DNA of 64,000 bases from Telmatactis stephensoni (GCA_029948255.1 JALIZF010000980.1:1-64000); one strand, 5' to 3'; positions 22,298-35,212 are shown, counted from the first letter of the stretch. A program made the numbers and translations. The notes: generated from the letters alone by a model not told the origin.

Positions 22298-25200
22298 TCA
22301 GTTTGGAACTGCTTCCCATAGTTCTTGTAGAGTAAAACCATCCTTGAGCTTCTCGATAGCCAATCCAAGTTGTTCAGAGAACTCTGGCTCTCGATCACTA
22401 GTCTACAAATAAAAAACAGTATTCATTATTGTCGAGCTTGGGCTCCTGTGCTTCGCCCATTAAACGGAGAAGGCGAGAAGGGGAAAGTCGAATTGAATAA
22501 ACTATGTGAGTAATGATGATGATGACGACGACGAATTAAGGTAATTATGATGACAAAGTTACCTTGTTTCCATCAGCAAAATAAGCCTGAAAGAAAACAA
22601 GAGTAGTATTACTGTATAATTGTTAAATCAAAAGCACTTAGAAGTTCAGTATTTACTCACAGCAAAGGCGTCAGTAGTTCCTTCATTGACAATCTCGATG
22701 TCATCTTGTACAGGATCCACTGTTACTTCCTCTAGGTTTGGAGGCTTCAAAGGAATAACAATACCATTCCGTTAAAACAATGTTCTCTTATATTATGCTT
22801 GTAACTATTTTAGACTAGATTTTGGGTGGCAAATGAACTAAAATGTTAAGCGCGCCTTTACCTTTTCTTCTGTCTCGAACTCGACACCAAAGATTGGGCT
22901 TGCTGTGTACACCTAGAAATACAAACACAATTGAGACAATTACAGCTGCCTAATCTTTATAAAAGAGAAACTGGGTTAGAAGAAGAAATTAACAATGTTA
23001 ATATAAAATTGTGTACCTTTTGTAAACTTTGTATTTCTTTTACAGCCTCTTGTAACTTCTCGACTGGGTCAATACGGAAACCTAACACATATCCTCCACT
23101 CTAAAAGCATAAACACATAATCCCATTATCGTGAGCTCAATTATGTCTAAGTAAACTCCTGTGTCCTCAAAATACGCCCCAAACGCATCAAATGTTTCAC
23201 GTCCGAAAACGCTCACCATCACGTCCGAAAACGCTCACCTTATTGACAAAAACGTATCGATTTGAAAACGCTCCCAAAGTGGAGACAGTGCCCTATCGTA
23301 TTAGTGTGGACAGCGAAATTGGAACTGTTCAAAAACCCTGACGTCATTCGCATTACGTTAGCCCTGATTGAGGATACCATCCACACTTGGTATGAATTTG
23401 AAGGGGCATTTTTAGGCAGTGTGAAAGCAATTTGAAACCGCTGTATCAAAATTCGTCCGTTTTCAAACGCAAAACGCATTTGTTTGGACAAGGGTTACAT
23501 GTAAGTCATTCATTTAATAGAATAGATTTCGTATGAAAACGGCACGGTTACGGCAAGAATTTCAATTGTTTTATAGACATCAGAGCACTAACACGGTCAC
23601 GGTGCGGTCCGTTTAACACTCATACGAAAACTGCTCTAATATACACACGTATAATTTACCTGCTGAGACGTTTCTACCACTAAAGCCAGCCCAAACTTGG
23701 AATCACGAATTCGAACAGTTTTCTGAAATTCAAGAGATATTTTCAGCCGTGACGCGTAGGTGCACTATTGTTCAGATAACATTCTAAGTTGATGGACAAC
23801 ACTGTACAGTTTTGAACTACTTCTATATCTGGTGCTTACCATCTGCAAGTAAGGGATACTGACATTGAATGTGTCATTCATGTTGGCATGCCAAACCAAA
23901 CGAACATTTGTGATGTAAAAAGTACCAAGATTACCCTGAAACAAACAAAGTAAGTTAAAACTAAAAAATCAATAAATGACAGCATGAAACATTTGAAAGG
24001 AACGAACAAAGAGAAAAGGAAACGCATGAGAAAGAAATGCAAAGAAATGGAGGAAAAACATAATAAAGGAAAATAAATATAGAAAGAAAGAAGGAAGGGA
24101 AGGAAGAGTGAGAGAGAGGGGAAAAAGGGAAGATAATGAGAAATAAACAAAAAGAAAGAAAGGAAAGGAAAGAGGGAAGGAAGTAAGGAAGGGACAAAGG
24201 AGCAACAAGACAGAAAGAGGGGATAGAAGGAAGGAATGAACTTGAATGAATGAAACAAACAAAGCATAGGAAACTCGATATTCAATGACATGAGATCAGA
24301 GGGTACGAATGTCCCTGCTTGAATCAATTAAGGAGAACTGATGTACACTGGCAAATGTACATTTACCTGGTCACTTGAAAGATTCCAAACACCATTTATC
24401 TTAGAAAAGAAACAAAACATTCACTTGTTATAAAGAAGATATATATTAATTCATGGACATATTACTTATATTTTCACAAAATTTTGCAGTTCTTACTGTA
24501 GACATATGGATTTTTTCTGAAAACTTATAATGAAAACTTACTTTGTCATAGACTTGCTCCAGCGGAAGCATTCTTAGTTGTTTGTTCAGGATAAGTGCAC
24601 CTCTTAGTTTTAAATCTCTGTATAGCTTAGAAGACTCATAAGCTCTGAAAAGTTACAAATATAGGCATGGCTAGTTTTAGTACTTCATTGAAGTACATGT
24701 AGAAACAATAATATGAAGTGATTGCAGTCATGCCAATAGGCCCGGAAAGTTATCATTCAGAATTCATGATAAATTATACTGTTTCAGTCACCCTCAGAAA
24801 CCATGAAGGGTACTATTCTGCCCCTTTTTAAAATGCCCCAAGAGCATGACTTACAGAATTTACCTGTAAACTGAAATCACTGTGGTAAAAAGCCTTGGAC
24901 TTCCAGAAACCTGTTCACATTGGACAGATAATGAGACAGTCACACATTGATCAAATTGACATATATACTGATACAGTAACTACAGTATAATTATTATATA
25001 ATACACAGTAACTACAGTATAATAATTATATATATATAAATGGGACCATATAGATAAGGTCATGTCAATGATCGCCCAAAGTCTACCAGTGCAGACATGG
25101 GTTAAACAATTATATATATATATATGTGTGTGTGTACATGAACCATACAATGTATGTCATGTACTAAAATGTATTCATCAGAACATCTTAGAACATCCAT

Positions 25201-28200
25201 CCTTGGATGGTGGCAGTACATGCAGCAAACAGAAGTTGACATGTGTATGTAAAATTTTAGTCTTATACACCTGCATGATATCAGTACATGAAGTTAAGGA
25301 ATCTCATTTTCAACATTAAATGTTCTCTTTTTCTAAGCTAAGTACAGTAGGTTTGTTAAGAATAATTTAATGTACTGTACTTTTAATTAAAATTACCAGG
25401 TTTGTAAAGATAAACTCAAATCTTGTGTTATTACATCTTGTCAACAGATATAGTGCTTCAGTTTGGCCTCTAAGTTTCTGTAAAGTAATGCCAAACAGTC
25501 TTAAATGAAATAGCATGTAAATATATTTAATCACAGTGTGCAACAGGACTGCACAGTGTTTGGAGTCTGGTAGATTGGTATTTAATTCAATGCAATTTAA
25601 TTCAGCAATAATTATAGCGGAGCTCCCGCGCGGGCCAAAGGCCCGCGCGAGCGGAGCACCATACCTAAGAAAAAATGGTAACCCATCGAGTTGATTTTTC
25701 ATGGACACACAGGGAGCCCAATGGCTGTACGTCCGTCCGTACATACATACATACATACATACGTCCGTACGTCCGTGTACATCGCGATGCTGATTGGCTG
25801 ATTGCTTTTTGGCACCAACTTGACGCGCGCTGACACTTTGAAAACTGAAAATTTACAAGTTTCCTTGCAGTTTTAACTTGCAAAGCTTAAAAATAGTATT
25901 CTCGAAACCTCGTAAAAATTTAGCGATTTTGATGGACATTAATCTGTGCCAATCTTGACAGGTTAAAGCGAAAAAAACCGTACGTTTGAATTTTTTTCGG
26001 GCCTGGTGTCGTTTCAAAAACTGCTCGAAAGACAAAAGACACAGAGGATATTTTCAAAGTTGAACGACTTTTTAGTTGGATTCGTAGTTTAAAAAAATTC
26101 CTCATAATGAATGAGTCATTGAGGATCGTGTATTCTTCGTTTCGTGAAGATGCCTTCAGTAAAGCTGCTTAAAAATCTAGCCAAAGTTGGAAATAAATCA
26201 AGAATCGTCTGCATTGAGCGTGAAACAAGGACCAGTATGCTTCGAAAAGACAACAAGGAAAGCACTTCAAGGTAAAGACCCTGGCCAGAAAATGATATCA
26301 AAAAGTCTCTTGTACCTATATTTGATCTTTTATCTTTGATTTGGGATTGATGACTTTAAAAAAAACCTTTTATGCACGTTGAACTGTGGCCAAGTTTAAA
26401 GAAACACTCGATCAAGCCTTACATGAAATGTACAACGACATTTTGTTTTACGGTGAACTTTTTGCACTAGTTCTAATAATGATAAAATTAGTAAAAAAAA
26501 TTAATTTTGAACTTATTTCAACCCCACTAATGTGTAAATACAGCTCAAGTTTTGGTCTGGAATTTAATGAAACAATTGACAGGAAAAAAAGAAGGAATTT
26601 TGCCATGCAAACTAGAGTTGTTTTACTTTATTCATCTGGATGAAGTTGCTCAGTGAGCCCTGTGAAGCCTTAAATACAGACTGAAAATGCTTAATTCCTT
26701 GTTTTCTTGTTATTTCAATTAGCTGTTTTTATAATCACTTTAAATTGTATTATCAGTGTAACCTGGAAGAGAAAAGTGGGAGACAAGTATTCACCTAACT
26801 AGTGTGTCATTCTATTCTACATTAAATAACAAAACAAAACAACAACAACAACAACAACAACAACCACAAAAAAACAAGATGTCACAAATATAGTGAAGAC
26901 AGACAAATCAATATAGTCAAATATATGTTGTTCTGTAATATTCAGGATGTCAAAAAGGTTTAATTACTTGTATCAATTTAAAAAAATGTTTTGGAGATTT
27001 TGCTTTCTATTTCTGAAAATTATGAACCCTTACAAAGTCAGTTATGAAATCTGACAGTGAATCTGAATATTGAAATTTACTGTAACAAAGGTCACTGAGC
27101 ATACAAGCCCATACAATATACAAACCAAAACCAAAACTTATTTTAAAAATGCTTTTTAAATAATCTTCATTTCAACTTTTTCAATTACCACAGGAAGCCC
27201 AATTCATTTGAATCAAGAACATAAAAAAATTAAAATTGAAATTGGAGCTTTGCTTTTAGGTAGTAGTTGTTTTGAGTTGTTTTACAATTTCATCTAAAGT
27301 CATGATTAGTGTAACCTGGAAGAGAGAATTCTTGTTTCGTGTAAAGACAACTATTTATCAGTGTCATTCTACTCTACATAATACAAAAAAAAAAAAAAAA
27401 CAAGATGCCACAATACTGTCAAGACAGAAAAATCTAAATATAATTTTCTGCAATGTCTAATTGTTTAATTGAAGGATGTTGAATTAGGTTCAGTATTTAT
27501 GTGAATGAAATCAGTTTGAGGGATTTTTGCATCCTATTTCTGAGAATTATGAAGCACTTACTACTAAGTCAATTATAAAATCTGACACAAATATCTGAAT
27601 AAATATCACTATGGTCACTGAGTTGAAAGCCTTATAATTCTCAGGAGACTGAAGGGCAAGAAATAAAGCTTGATCTATAGTCTTTATTTCAACTTTTACA
27701 ACAAAATGCAATCTTTGTTTGCCTATTACCACAGCAAGCCCAATTCATTTGAATCAAAAATGTCAAAATAAAACAAAGTATTTAAAATTATTATTATATT
27801 TAAATGGGAGCTCCGCTATTAGGTAGTACCTAATTTTTATATTATATTAATAATACATGTAGTACAAGCATCTGGTGATCCCTATTTGGAAATAACAGGG
27901 TATTCCACAAGAGTATCACTTTTATTTTTTATGCAGCCTATTGCTATATATCAATATTTTATGGTCAGTGCATCAAATTTATGATTATTACAGGTACATG
28001 TGTACAGAGGATGATTTTATCATATCAAAGATATCAATCTTGAAACCACTTCTAAATCAACTTACAGAATGAGCAGTTCTTGTAGAAATATTGACAATAG
28101 CACCATATCCAACAGCTAAAACAAAAAGTACACACAGCAAGTTTACTTAGTGTTTAGCACAATGTAACCATTACACATAACATATTAAGAACTAGTTTGC

Positions 28201-29924
28201 CATGGAATCAAATTCAAATGCACTAGTTGTTCAACAAAAGCTGAAAAAGTTCAACATTTACAACTTATGGACAAAAGAAATGTTGATCAGAAGTATTGTT
28301 GACATTTTCAGCTGACTGGTATTCAACAAAGTTGAAAAATGTTATTAAAGAAAGTATTGAAACTGTGTATACATACTACTTACATGTAGGCTTATTTACA
28401 AAATTAAGTACTAAGTAAGTAAGACAGGCTGTGCTCTCACCAGAACATTTTTAAACAGTTATCTCACTCTTAACGTCAATGGTCGTAAGAATGTAACCAT
28501 GCCAAGTTTGCTTGTGCACAGTATTCATTCAGTTGTGAAGAATTCATGTAGTACACATATAAGCAACTATAATTGTTAAAGTTGAGTTAACTAATGTATA
28601 TAAATGATCTCATGAGAGTACTGCAACTACAGTATACTCACAAAGGTTGACTCTTGGCATACTTTGTGAATGCCATATTAGTCTTAGATTTGTAACCATT
28701 AACCTTCCTGTTTTAATAACAAAACAGTACAACATAAATTTTTACTTCATAACTTATAGATTAAGACCCTGTTACATGAGGCAAATTTTTCTTACAACTT
28801 GCAATGCAATGCCATTGCAATTAACATGCTGAAGAAGTGAATGCCTAACACCCCCCTCTCTGCAACTTGCATCAGTACATTACAAAAAAAGTCAAACAAA
28901 CTTGTACATTTTTTGCACCAATGAAAAGCAAGTTGCATTGTGTAACATCTGTGCAGCAACTTGCAGTGCAATCACCATCACAAATGGCCAATCAGAGTGC
29001 AGCTCCTGTACATCCCCAACAAATCTAATCTGAAATATCTGATTTTATTGCAGACAAAGAAAGAGTTGTATTGTGAGTTCTGGGGAACTGCACTCATCTG
29101 ATATGTCACTTAAGCAACTTGCACTGTTCTGCTTTTGTCAGCACTGTATTGCAAGTTGCAAGAACAATAATTGCATTATGTAATGGGACTTTAACTATTT
29201 CAGTCACAAGTTTTTGGATGTTTAATACATGTAATTCCTGCCCCCACCCTCCCCCCACTTTAAAATTTTATATAAAAATTTCTATCAACCAATCCAGTGA
29301 GAAATGAGCTAATTATTCACCTTACTAGCCTAAATGATCAAGTAGCATCATTTATCGGAGAGGGATGGGGATGACAAATCCTCAGTGGGGGAGGGGGAGG
29401 GGGATTTACAGTGTTTACGAAATGTAACGTCATGTTAAAGCTAGATCTATATTGAAATGCATATGTACTGAACACACCTCTGTCCCCATTGTTGCCTTTT
29501 GTATCTTCTACTGAATCAAGCTTATCGATTAAAATCTGGGAACACAAATTTTAAAATCTTCTTTGAGTTGTTGAGTAAAAAATTGACAAAGATCAGTTTC
29601 GTCGAAAGTGGAATGGTATAACGATATGAAAAGGCAGGATAAATAGAATGAAATAGTGGAAATATTTATAAAATGTCGAAAGAATTCATATATAATATGC
29701 TTGTGTAGGTATAAATGTGAGATGATAAAAATTGTAGTTGTTGCTAAGGAGAACCAAGCAACTCACCTCACCGGGTCGTAACTGCATCTGCCTGCAATAA
29801 AACAATATCGATGTCAACAAATACTTTCAAATGCTTCACATTTAGTTTTTAAAGGACATCTAACTTACTGTAACGTGATATCGAAGCGAACATCGCGATC
29901 TTCCCACAAATTACACTCCGCCAT
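22298..29924 (-). CDS. BBS5: BBS5, BBSome subunit
   Basis: Sixteen exons join in frame to 341 codons plus stop, the length I recall for vertebrate BBS5. In gene order: 29869-29924, 29767-29791, 29478-29535, 28642-28707, 28066-28115, 25397-25477, 24864-24910, 24542-24644, 24367-24399, 23840-23935, 23660-23722, 23017-23100, 22862-22912, 22661-22744, 22563-22586, 22298-22402. BBS5 is a core subunit of the BBSome, which moves membrane cargo in and out of cilia; its two PH-like domains bind phosphoinositides. Both are present (about residues 5-125 and 140-265), with family signatures such as [29 protein letters not shown] and [17 protein letters not shown]. The start is [15 protein letters not shown]. 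Two exons are tiny (25 and 24 nt). The 2.6-kb intron 5 carries a transposable element. The gene is head to head with a cysteine-rich gene. Confidence 0.97.
23518..23640. mobile_element. MITE copy in BBS5 intron 11, family of three in this window
   Basis: The ends 'atttcgtatgaaaacggcac' and the complement ending 'catacgaaaactgctct' match the copies at 39,851 and 41,413. The interior shares runs such as cggttacgg and cggtcacggtgcgg. Confidence 0.7.
23985..24245. repeat. Polypurine tract (plus strand), about 260 bp
   Basis: An almost unbroken A/G stretch of gaaag/ggaag units lies in BBS5 intron 9. On the sense strand of BBS5 it is polypyrimidine. Confidence 0.85.
25615..27819. mobile_element. 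Candidate transposable element in BBS5 intron 5
   Basis: It is bounded by 'atagcggagctccc' on the left and the inverse complement 'gggagctccgctat' on the right. A GC-rich head palindrome (cccgcgcgggcc) lies at the left. Within it a segment of about 550 bp is tandemly duplicated, starting near 26,756 and 27,307, each unit ending in a similar 'ggagct..gct.ttaggtagta' motif. No transposase ORF is seen. The two ends could belong to different insertions. Confidence 0.45.
25736..25784. repeat. Short catac/cgtcc microsatellite
   Basis: Tandem catac and cgtcc units lie just inside the left end of the intronic element. Confidence 0.7.
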
Positions 29925-30098
29925 TTTGATCTTCTTTCCAAAATGAAATTAAACCCAGTCTTCCTCGCCATGTGTGTATGACGAGAACTGGACACGAAAA
30001 TAAGTTACCAATTAAAAATTGACACTTTAGACCGGAAGACACTGAGTTGCTGAATATTTCACATGATTGTTGTAGGTCATCCTACTTGTGAGTCGACA
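29925..30098. promoter_or_regulatory. Compact bidirectional promoter between BBS5 and the cysteine-rich gene
   Basis: Only 174 bp separate the two start codons, which face away from each other, so both promoters must lie here or in the first introns. A gttacc half-site at 30,004-30,009 resembles half of an RFX X-box of the type used by cilia genes, but a convincing second half is not present. Confidence 0.5.
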
Positions 30099-31522
30099 AT
30101 GTTTCGTGTTTTTCTAGCGTTCCTTTTACTGTCTTTGGTATCGGTAAATTGTGAGGAGAATCCAACGCAAAGGTCAGATGAAGCTCCAAATCAATCGGAC
30201 CAAAAGAAGACATCTAGTGATGGCGTTCCTCTAGAATCTCCTCCGAAAGAAGAGGAGAAATACCAGCTAGGTTCTCTTTGTAATTATTGTACTTACTGTA
30301 AGGTAGGTGGCCCTCTTCTCTTCGTGTAGTTCAATCGTTTATTTTATTTTTTTCTGAACTCTTGGTAACAAATAAATATGAATTTACAAAGATGTATAAA
30401 GCGCAAAGGTCACTCTCCACGCGGGCTGGAAGCCAGCTCATGGTTTCTTTCTCATTACTTCCGGTTTATGTGTACATCAGTCAAAGTCCACAAACTTTTA
30501 GAATTTTAGACAAATCTAGGTGTATGTATTTGTCAAGATAAAATAGCATGCCTATCGAGAAACATCAGGAGTGGGCTCCTGGAAACATACATTTGTATTT
30601 ACATTCTATCTGTATGCATAATTTATTTCATTCAGTTATGCAAGCTGTGTGACAAAGACTGTCCTTGTAAAACTAGCAAGTCAAAGCCAAACTGTCACTT
30701 GTGCAAGGTAAGAAATGGAATGTCGAGTTACCATTTAAGGCACATGTGCAGTGCATTAATAGCAGAGCCTTCTTGGTCTTACTTAGTAAAATCCAGAAAT
30801 TAAAATTCCTTGTACTTCCTAAGTAGCTGGGACCTGTAGGTAGCCTGTGTACTATCCATTGAGGAAGAGGACATAATTAACAGATAGCCTGCCTACATCC
30901 ATTCACTTACCCTATCCTGGTTTTCTTGTGCTTACTATGCAAATGGTTTTAGCGGGGATGGGGTAAGGGTGTGGCCAGGGTAGATAAAGTACAGCTGCTA
31001 GTTGACTCCCTTTGATCATTAATTATGTGAATAAATCAACAGTCAATACGTTTGAATTGTCAAAACTAAAATATTCCCATTTACGTTCTTTCAGTATTGC
31101 AAGTACTGTTTTCTATGTAGCACTTGTGATATAGCTTGTAAACCAGGTAAGATTTTTTCTAAGTTTCTTCCCATATTTTCAGTAATGCACATAAATGTAT
31201 ATCTATCTACATTTGTAAATTTGTACTGATGTACTATCATAAAAGCTTCTCTAATTCTGAGTGAATTTATTTATATCCATTTATTTTATTAAAGGAGGAA
31301 TTTTGGATACCCTTACTTCTGCCATCTATAGGTAAGTTTAAGAGTTTAAAGATTATACTGTAAAATTGACTGCAGTCTGTATTATTCTAAAACCAACTTA
31401 AAAGTCAAATTAATTATGTATTTTTCTCTTTCAGTTCTCTTCCATCATTTACGAAAAAAGAGAAAGATGAGGTAGACAAAGATATTAAGAAAGCTAAAGA
31501 CTGGATCAAAGAATATCTATGA
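30099..31522 (+). CDS. Small cysteine-rich secretory or ER protein, unrecognised
   Basis: Exons 30099-30302, 30636-30707, 31095-31146, 31295-31331 and 31435-31522 join to 150 residues with correct phases. The start at 30,099 is chosen because it opens a signal peptide (FRVFLAFLLLSLVSV, cleavage near VNC-EE); an in-frame ATG at 30,063 would add 12 residues. Residues about 20-57 are polar and low-complexity. Residues about 60-106 hold 14 cysteines, mostly as CxxC pairs (CNYCTYCKLCKLC, CHLCKYCKYCFLCSTC), across three exons. The C-terminus is an amphipathic charged helix ending KEYL, which is only loosely like an ER-retention tetrapeptide. The cysteine block recalls the C-terminus of vertebrate HRC (histidine-rich calcium-binding protein), but I cannot verify this. 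Metal binding or disulfide chemistry in the secretory pathway is a guess. AATAAA signals lie at 31,746 and 32,138. Confidence 0.78.
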
Positions 31523-32922
31523 TAAGAAGCTTGTAAATTTTACAAATATTGCTTTTCTATAGCAAAGAACTCTTCAAATCAGCCTTTTGCTCTGACTAGA
31601 TTTCCTTCATACATGTAGAATGAATCCAAAAAATACACTGAACATGAAGCTATCCACTTCACATTATTAGCCTGCTTGTGACTTCATCTTTATTTGTACA
31701 CTAATTATCTAATGGGAATTTTTTTTATATAAAGTTAAAAATGTGAATAAATCACATTATGTGCTTGCATGCTTCCAGATATTGGCAGTGAATTATCATT
31801 TTGCAATATGCTTTGTGTAATGATTGTAAGTCCATTAGTACATCTATTATTGCCTCTGCACTTTATTCATTGTCAGAAACAAGTTCATTACACTTGTCGA
31901 ATTGGTACACTGTATGCCATTATTGCAGAGATTTTACCACTGTGTGTCCATTATTGCACAAAAGAAATGGCCAACTCTGAATGAATGATATGTATGCACT
32001 AAGTAAATGTGTGTAGTGCTTTACAAGGTCTTACAAAAAGGTTGTACTGAGAAACGCACCATGGTACTGAACTTTTCTCTCATAGTTTCTAATATATTTT
32101 GTAGCTATTTTAAAAATGATTCATATTATCTTGTTGCAATAAACTTGCATCTAACTACTGAAGTTTTAGTATTTTAAGTTATAAAAATTTTATGTTGTTT
32201 AATGTTGTTGTCAGGCAGATGATTAACCAATAGTAATTTAGTAGAATAACATACAGTAGTTTTCATCTTTTGTAGGGAAAGAGGTGGTCTTGTTTTCAGG
32301 GGAAGGTAATGAATGATTATCTGGGCCATAGCCAGACTGAAATGTTTACCATAGCAATCACTTTCACACAATGTTTGTTTTTTATTAGAGTGATTTTCAT
32401 CGGACTGTGAAACAATTACTAATAGTCAGTGTTTAGTAGTGTCTAATAGTTGTATTGCAATGTCTCTAAATCTTGTCTTACATTTTCCATATCCAGCATT
32501 TTCTTGGTCTTCCTCAAGGTCTTTTTTCCACAAACTTCCCTTTTTCAGGTCCTCTTCACCTCATTACAATCACTCATCCTCACTAGGGTGCCAATACCAC
32601 TTCATATGTATGACTCTAACTTTGTTCAGTATGCTGTCGACACCCAGTTTACAGCATAATAGAAATATGTCTTATAAAAAATAATAGAAGTTTTGTGTTG
32701 TGTCATGTTGTTATAGCTTGGTTTTGATGCTACCAGTTATATACACAGTTGGGTTTAAGAAACGGAACCCCCCTTTGAAAAATCTTGGATCTGCTACTGT
32801 ATTATACATGTATTGATCTACATTACACAAATGTTTTTATCCTATGGTACAAGTTGTTCTTTAATAAATAACATAATTGTTAGGTTTTATTAAGTAAAAA
32901 GGTATTTCTGTTCTGCTGTATA
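31523..32922. other. Convergent 3' region
   Basis: It holds the 3' UTR of the cysteine-rich gene (AATAAA at 31,746-31,751 and 32,138-32,143) and, at its right end, the 3' UTR of the acylphosphatase gene (AATAAA on the minus strand at 32,886-32,891). No other gene is seen. Confidence 0.6.
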
Positions 32923-34131
32923 TTATTTTCTGATTTCAAAATTGCGATACTTCAGGCTTGTAATAGTATTTTCATTTGTAAACATGCATCTTTCTATACG
33001 TGATGAAGGACTTCCAGTGTGTTTTAACCACTCTTTCCTAAAAATTAAGCACCAAAAATCATTTTATAAATATATCTTTGCATTGTGATGAAAAAGAAAC
33101 TATGGCAAATTAATCTGGAATAACTTACATGGTATCAACAGAGGTAGCTTCGCCTTGCACTTGACCAATAACCGTGTTTCTTCTTGTGTTTTTAACCCAA
33201 CCAACTAGGTGAAGCTCTTTGGCCTTTAACCTTGTGTACTGATAAAGAAAACAAAATATAAATGTACACAGTACTATACAGGAGAGCACAACCAGGACAC
33301 AGACGCTCCATACTGCTCTTAGTAAAAATCTTTGGCATCCAAATTTAACGTGTTGTCATGCATTGGACTATTTTTAGACCTTGAATGAGCTATGTGACAT
33401 TGTAGATCCACACGTTTAAATTCAGCCAACACTGGTAAAGGAAAGCATGGGAAATATAATAATAATATAAATATTACAATTATATAATAATAATATTATT
33501 ACAATTATATTTCACCTGTCACATCACATGATGCACATCTCTCAGCCTCCATGTACATCTAAATATAACAATGTTGCCATGGTAATAAATATTTAATGGG
33601 CCACTAGGTAATCAACTGTCATAATTAAGCTACATGTACCTGCTCATGCAGTATAAACTATAATATTTGTTCTATATTTTTGGTCGTAGAGATACTTTGT
33701 TGTACAAAATATTGTTCCAAAAACATATCTAAGCATGCATGCACTTTTATTGATAGAAAAAACTACGACAGTGTATAAAGGTATAAGATCTGCAAACATA
33801 ACGTGAATGTGTGGATCTACAAATGTTGCACAGCTCATTACTTCTTATTGTCAACCGATTTTAGATTTCTTCGCTGTATTCATTTCTGCATTGATTGGTA
33901 TAAAAGGAATTCAACATGAAAAAAACAATTGCGTTAATGTCAAGTGATGGGTCTCCCGTGTTTTTTTCTTCTTACCTTTCGAAAAAATACACCTGAAATA
34001 AAAACAAAACGTTAACAATCATTGCACTTAAAAATACAAACTAATCTAAAGACCCTCGCAGTCATCTATATACCTTGAACACGTCCAAACACCTCATAAT
34101 CAACGGACAGAAGTCGTTTTGCTGCCGCCAT
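32923..34131 (-). CDS. ACYP: Acylphosphatase
   Basis: Exons in gene order are 34074-34131, 33976-33992, 33129-33238 and 32923-33037. They join to 300 nt, giving 99 residues, the normal family length. The enzyme hydrolyses the carboxyl-phosphate bond of acyl phosphates in the cytosol. The signature GRVQGVFFRKYT contains the phosphate-binding arginine (Arg24) and VGWVKNT the catalytic asparagine (Asn42); the C-terminal half shows [13 protein letters not shown] as in animal ACYPs. Exon 2 is only 17 nt long (GT GTA TTT TTT CGA AAG) yet encodes the catalytic arginine. The splice between exons 3 and 4 falls inside the Met codon of VDTMKEW. Whether it is orthologous to ACYP1 or ACYP2 cannot be decided. 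Confidence 0.95.
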
Positions 34132-34774
34132 GTTTGATAATAACTAAAATAACTATGGGGGGTAGGGCAGAGTACATACTCGACGATCTTGGCTGGCCGC
34201 CGACGGGGAAAAACAAAGCAGCATTCCTTTCCACATGTATGGTTTCTTGTTTTATAAAATCTATTATTATTCCTTATAAAACTGGATTTTTTCTTCTTCG
34301 GTAGAAAACTACTTTCCTTAGAATCTTATCAGTTGAATGTAATTACACAGGTAGCCCAAGCTATTACACCCAATTTCAAAATTACGCGACTTAGTGGCGA
34401 TGGCTTGTCTGGATTTTAAGCGTCTATCAAATTGTAACGACTAGAATTTGTAAAATTTTAGCTTTCTAAATTGAGAAACAAAACAAACTTGAATTTATTG
34501 ACAAGACATTTAGTATTTTCCGACTTTTGATGTAAATTTAAGCTTGCTTCAGGGAGAACGAATAGTCGGAAATTTGATTGACGGCTGTAGTCAAAACACT
34601 GAAAAAGCCATATTCAAGTGTCGTCTGCAAAGGTCGCGTAATTTTGAAAATAGGTGTAATACTACAGAGAATGTATGCGAGATCGAAAATATAAATTGTA
34701 TCAGTTACCTGCGTTTCATGATTTCATAGCGATACTTTGTGTAACAAAGGAATTGTAATGCTAATATACCAACC

Positions 34775-35058
34775 ATTCAAGAGACCATAATACTAAGAGA
34801 GCGAAGCTCAGTATTGATGTCTGTGCCATGTTCGTGGCGGCTAAGGCTATTTTTAGTAACTTCGCCAGTCGCGCGCGCAAGGCCCTCAACCAATAGAATT
34901 TGCTTTTTGGCGTGCGCGCGGAAGGGACCGTTTGAATTCTATTGTTTAAGTGCCTTGCGCGCGCGATGGCGAAGTTACTAAAAATAGCCTTAGCCGCCAC
35001 GAACATGGCACACACATCAATACTGAGCTTCGCTCTCTTAGTATTATGGTCTCTTGAA
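34775..35058. mobile_element. Fold-back element, 284 bp, near-perfect arms
   Basis: Two arms of about 110 bp beginning 'ttcaagagaccataatacta' are almost identical inverse complements around a GC-rich centre of about 60 bp. A single strand would form a long hairpin. The apparent ORF on the minus strand is a by-product of the palindrome. Confidence 0.9.
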
Positions 35059-35212
35059 CCATTTTAATTTCACAATAGCTTTTCCCAAGTTTCTTTGAAA
35101 AAAAGCCAATCACTCTCTGGTTGGCACATGAATGCTAAACTAGAGGCTTACGTCACACGAAGTATCACTTTTTTTTTGCTTTGTAGTTTTCTTGAGGTTT
35201 GATTGGATTTTA

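Noticed and set aside
23878..24327. Long hydrophobic minus-strand ORF in BBS5 intron 9
   Set aside because: It is the polypyrimidine side of the purine tract; it only partly overlaps the true exon 10 at its end and has biased composition.
34761..35015. Minus-strand ORF as a gene
   Set aside because: It lies wholly in a near-perfect palindrome and has no known domain.
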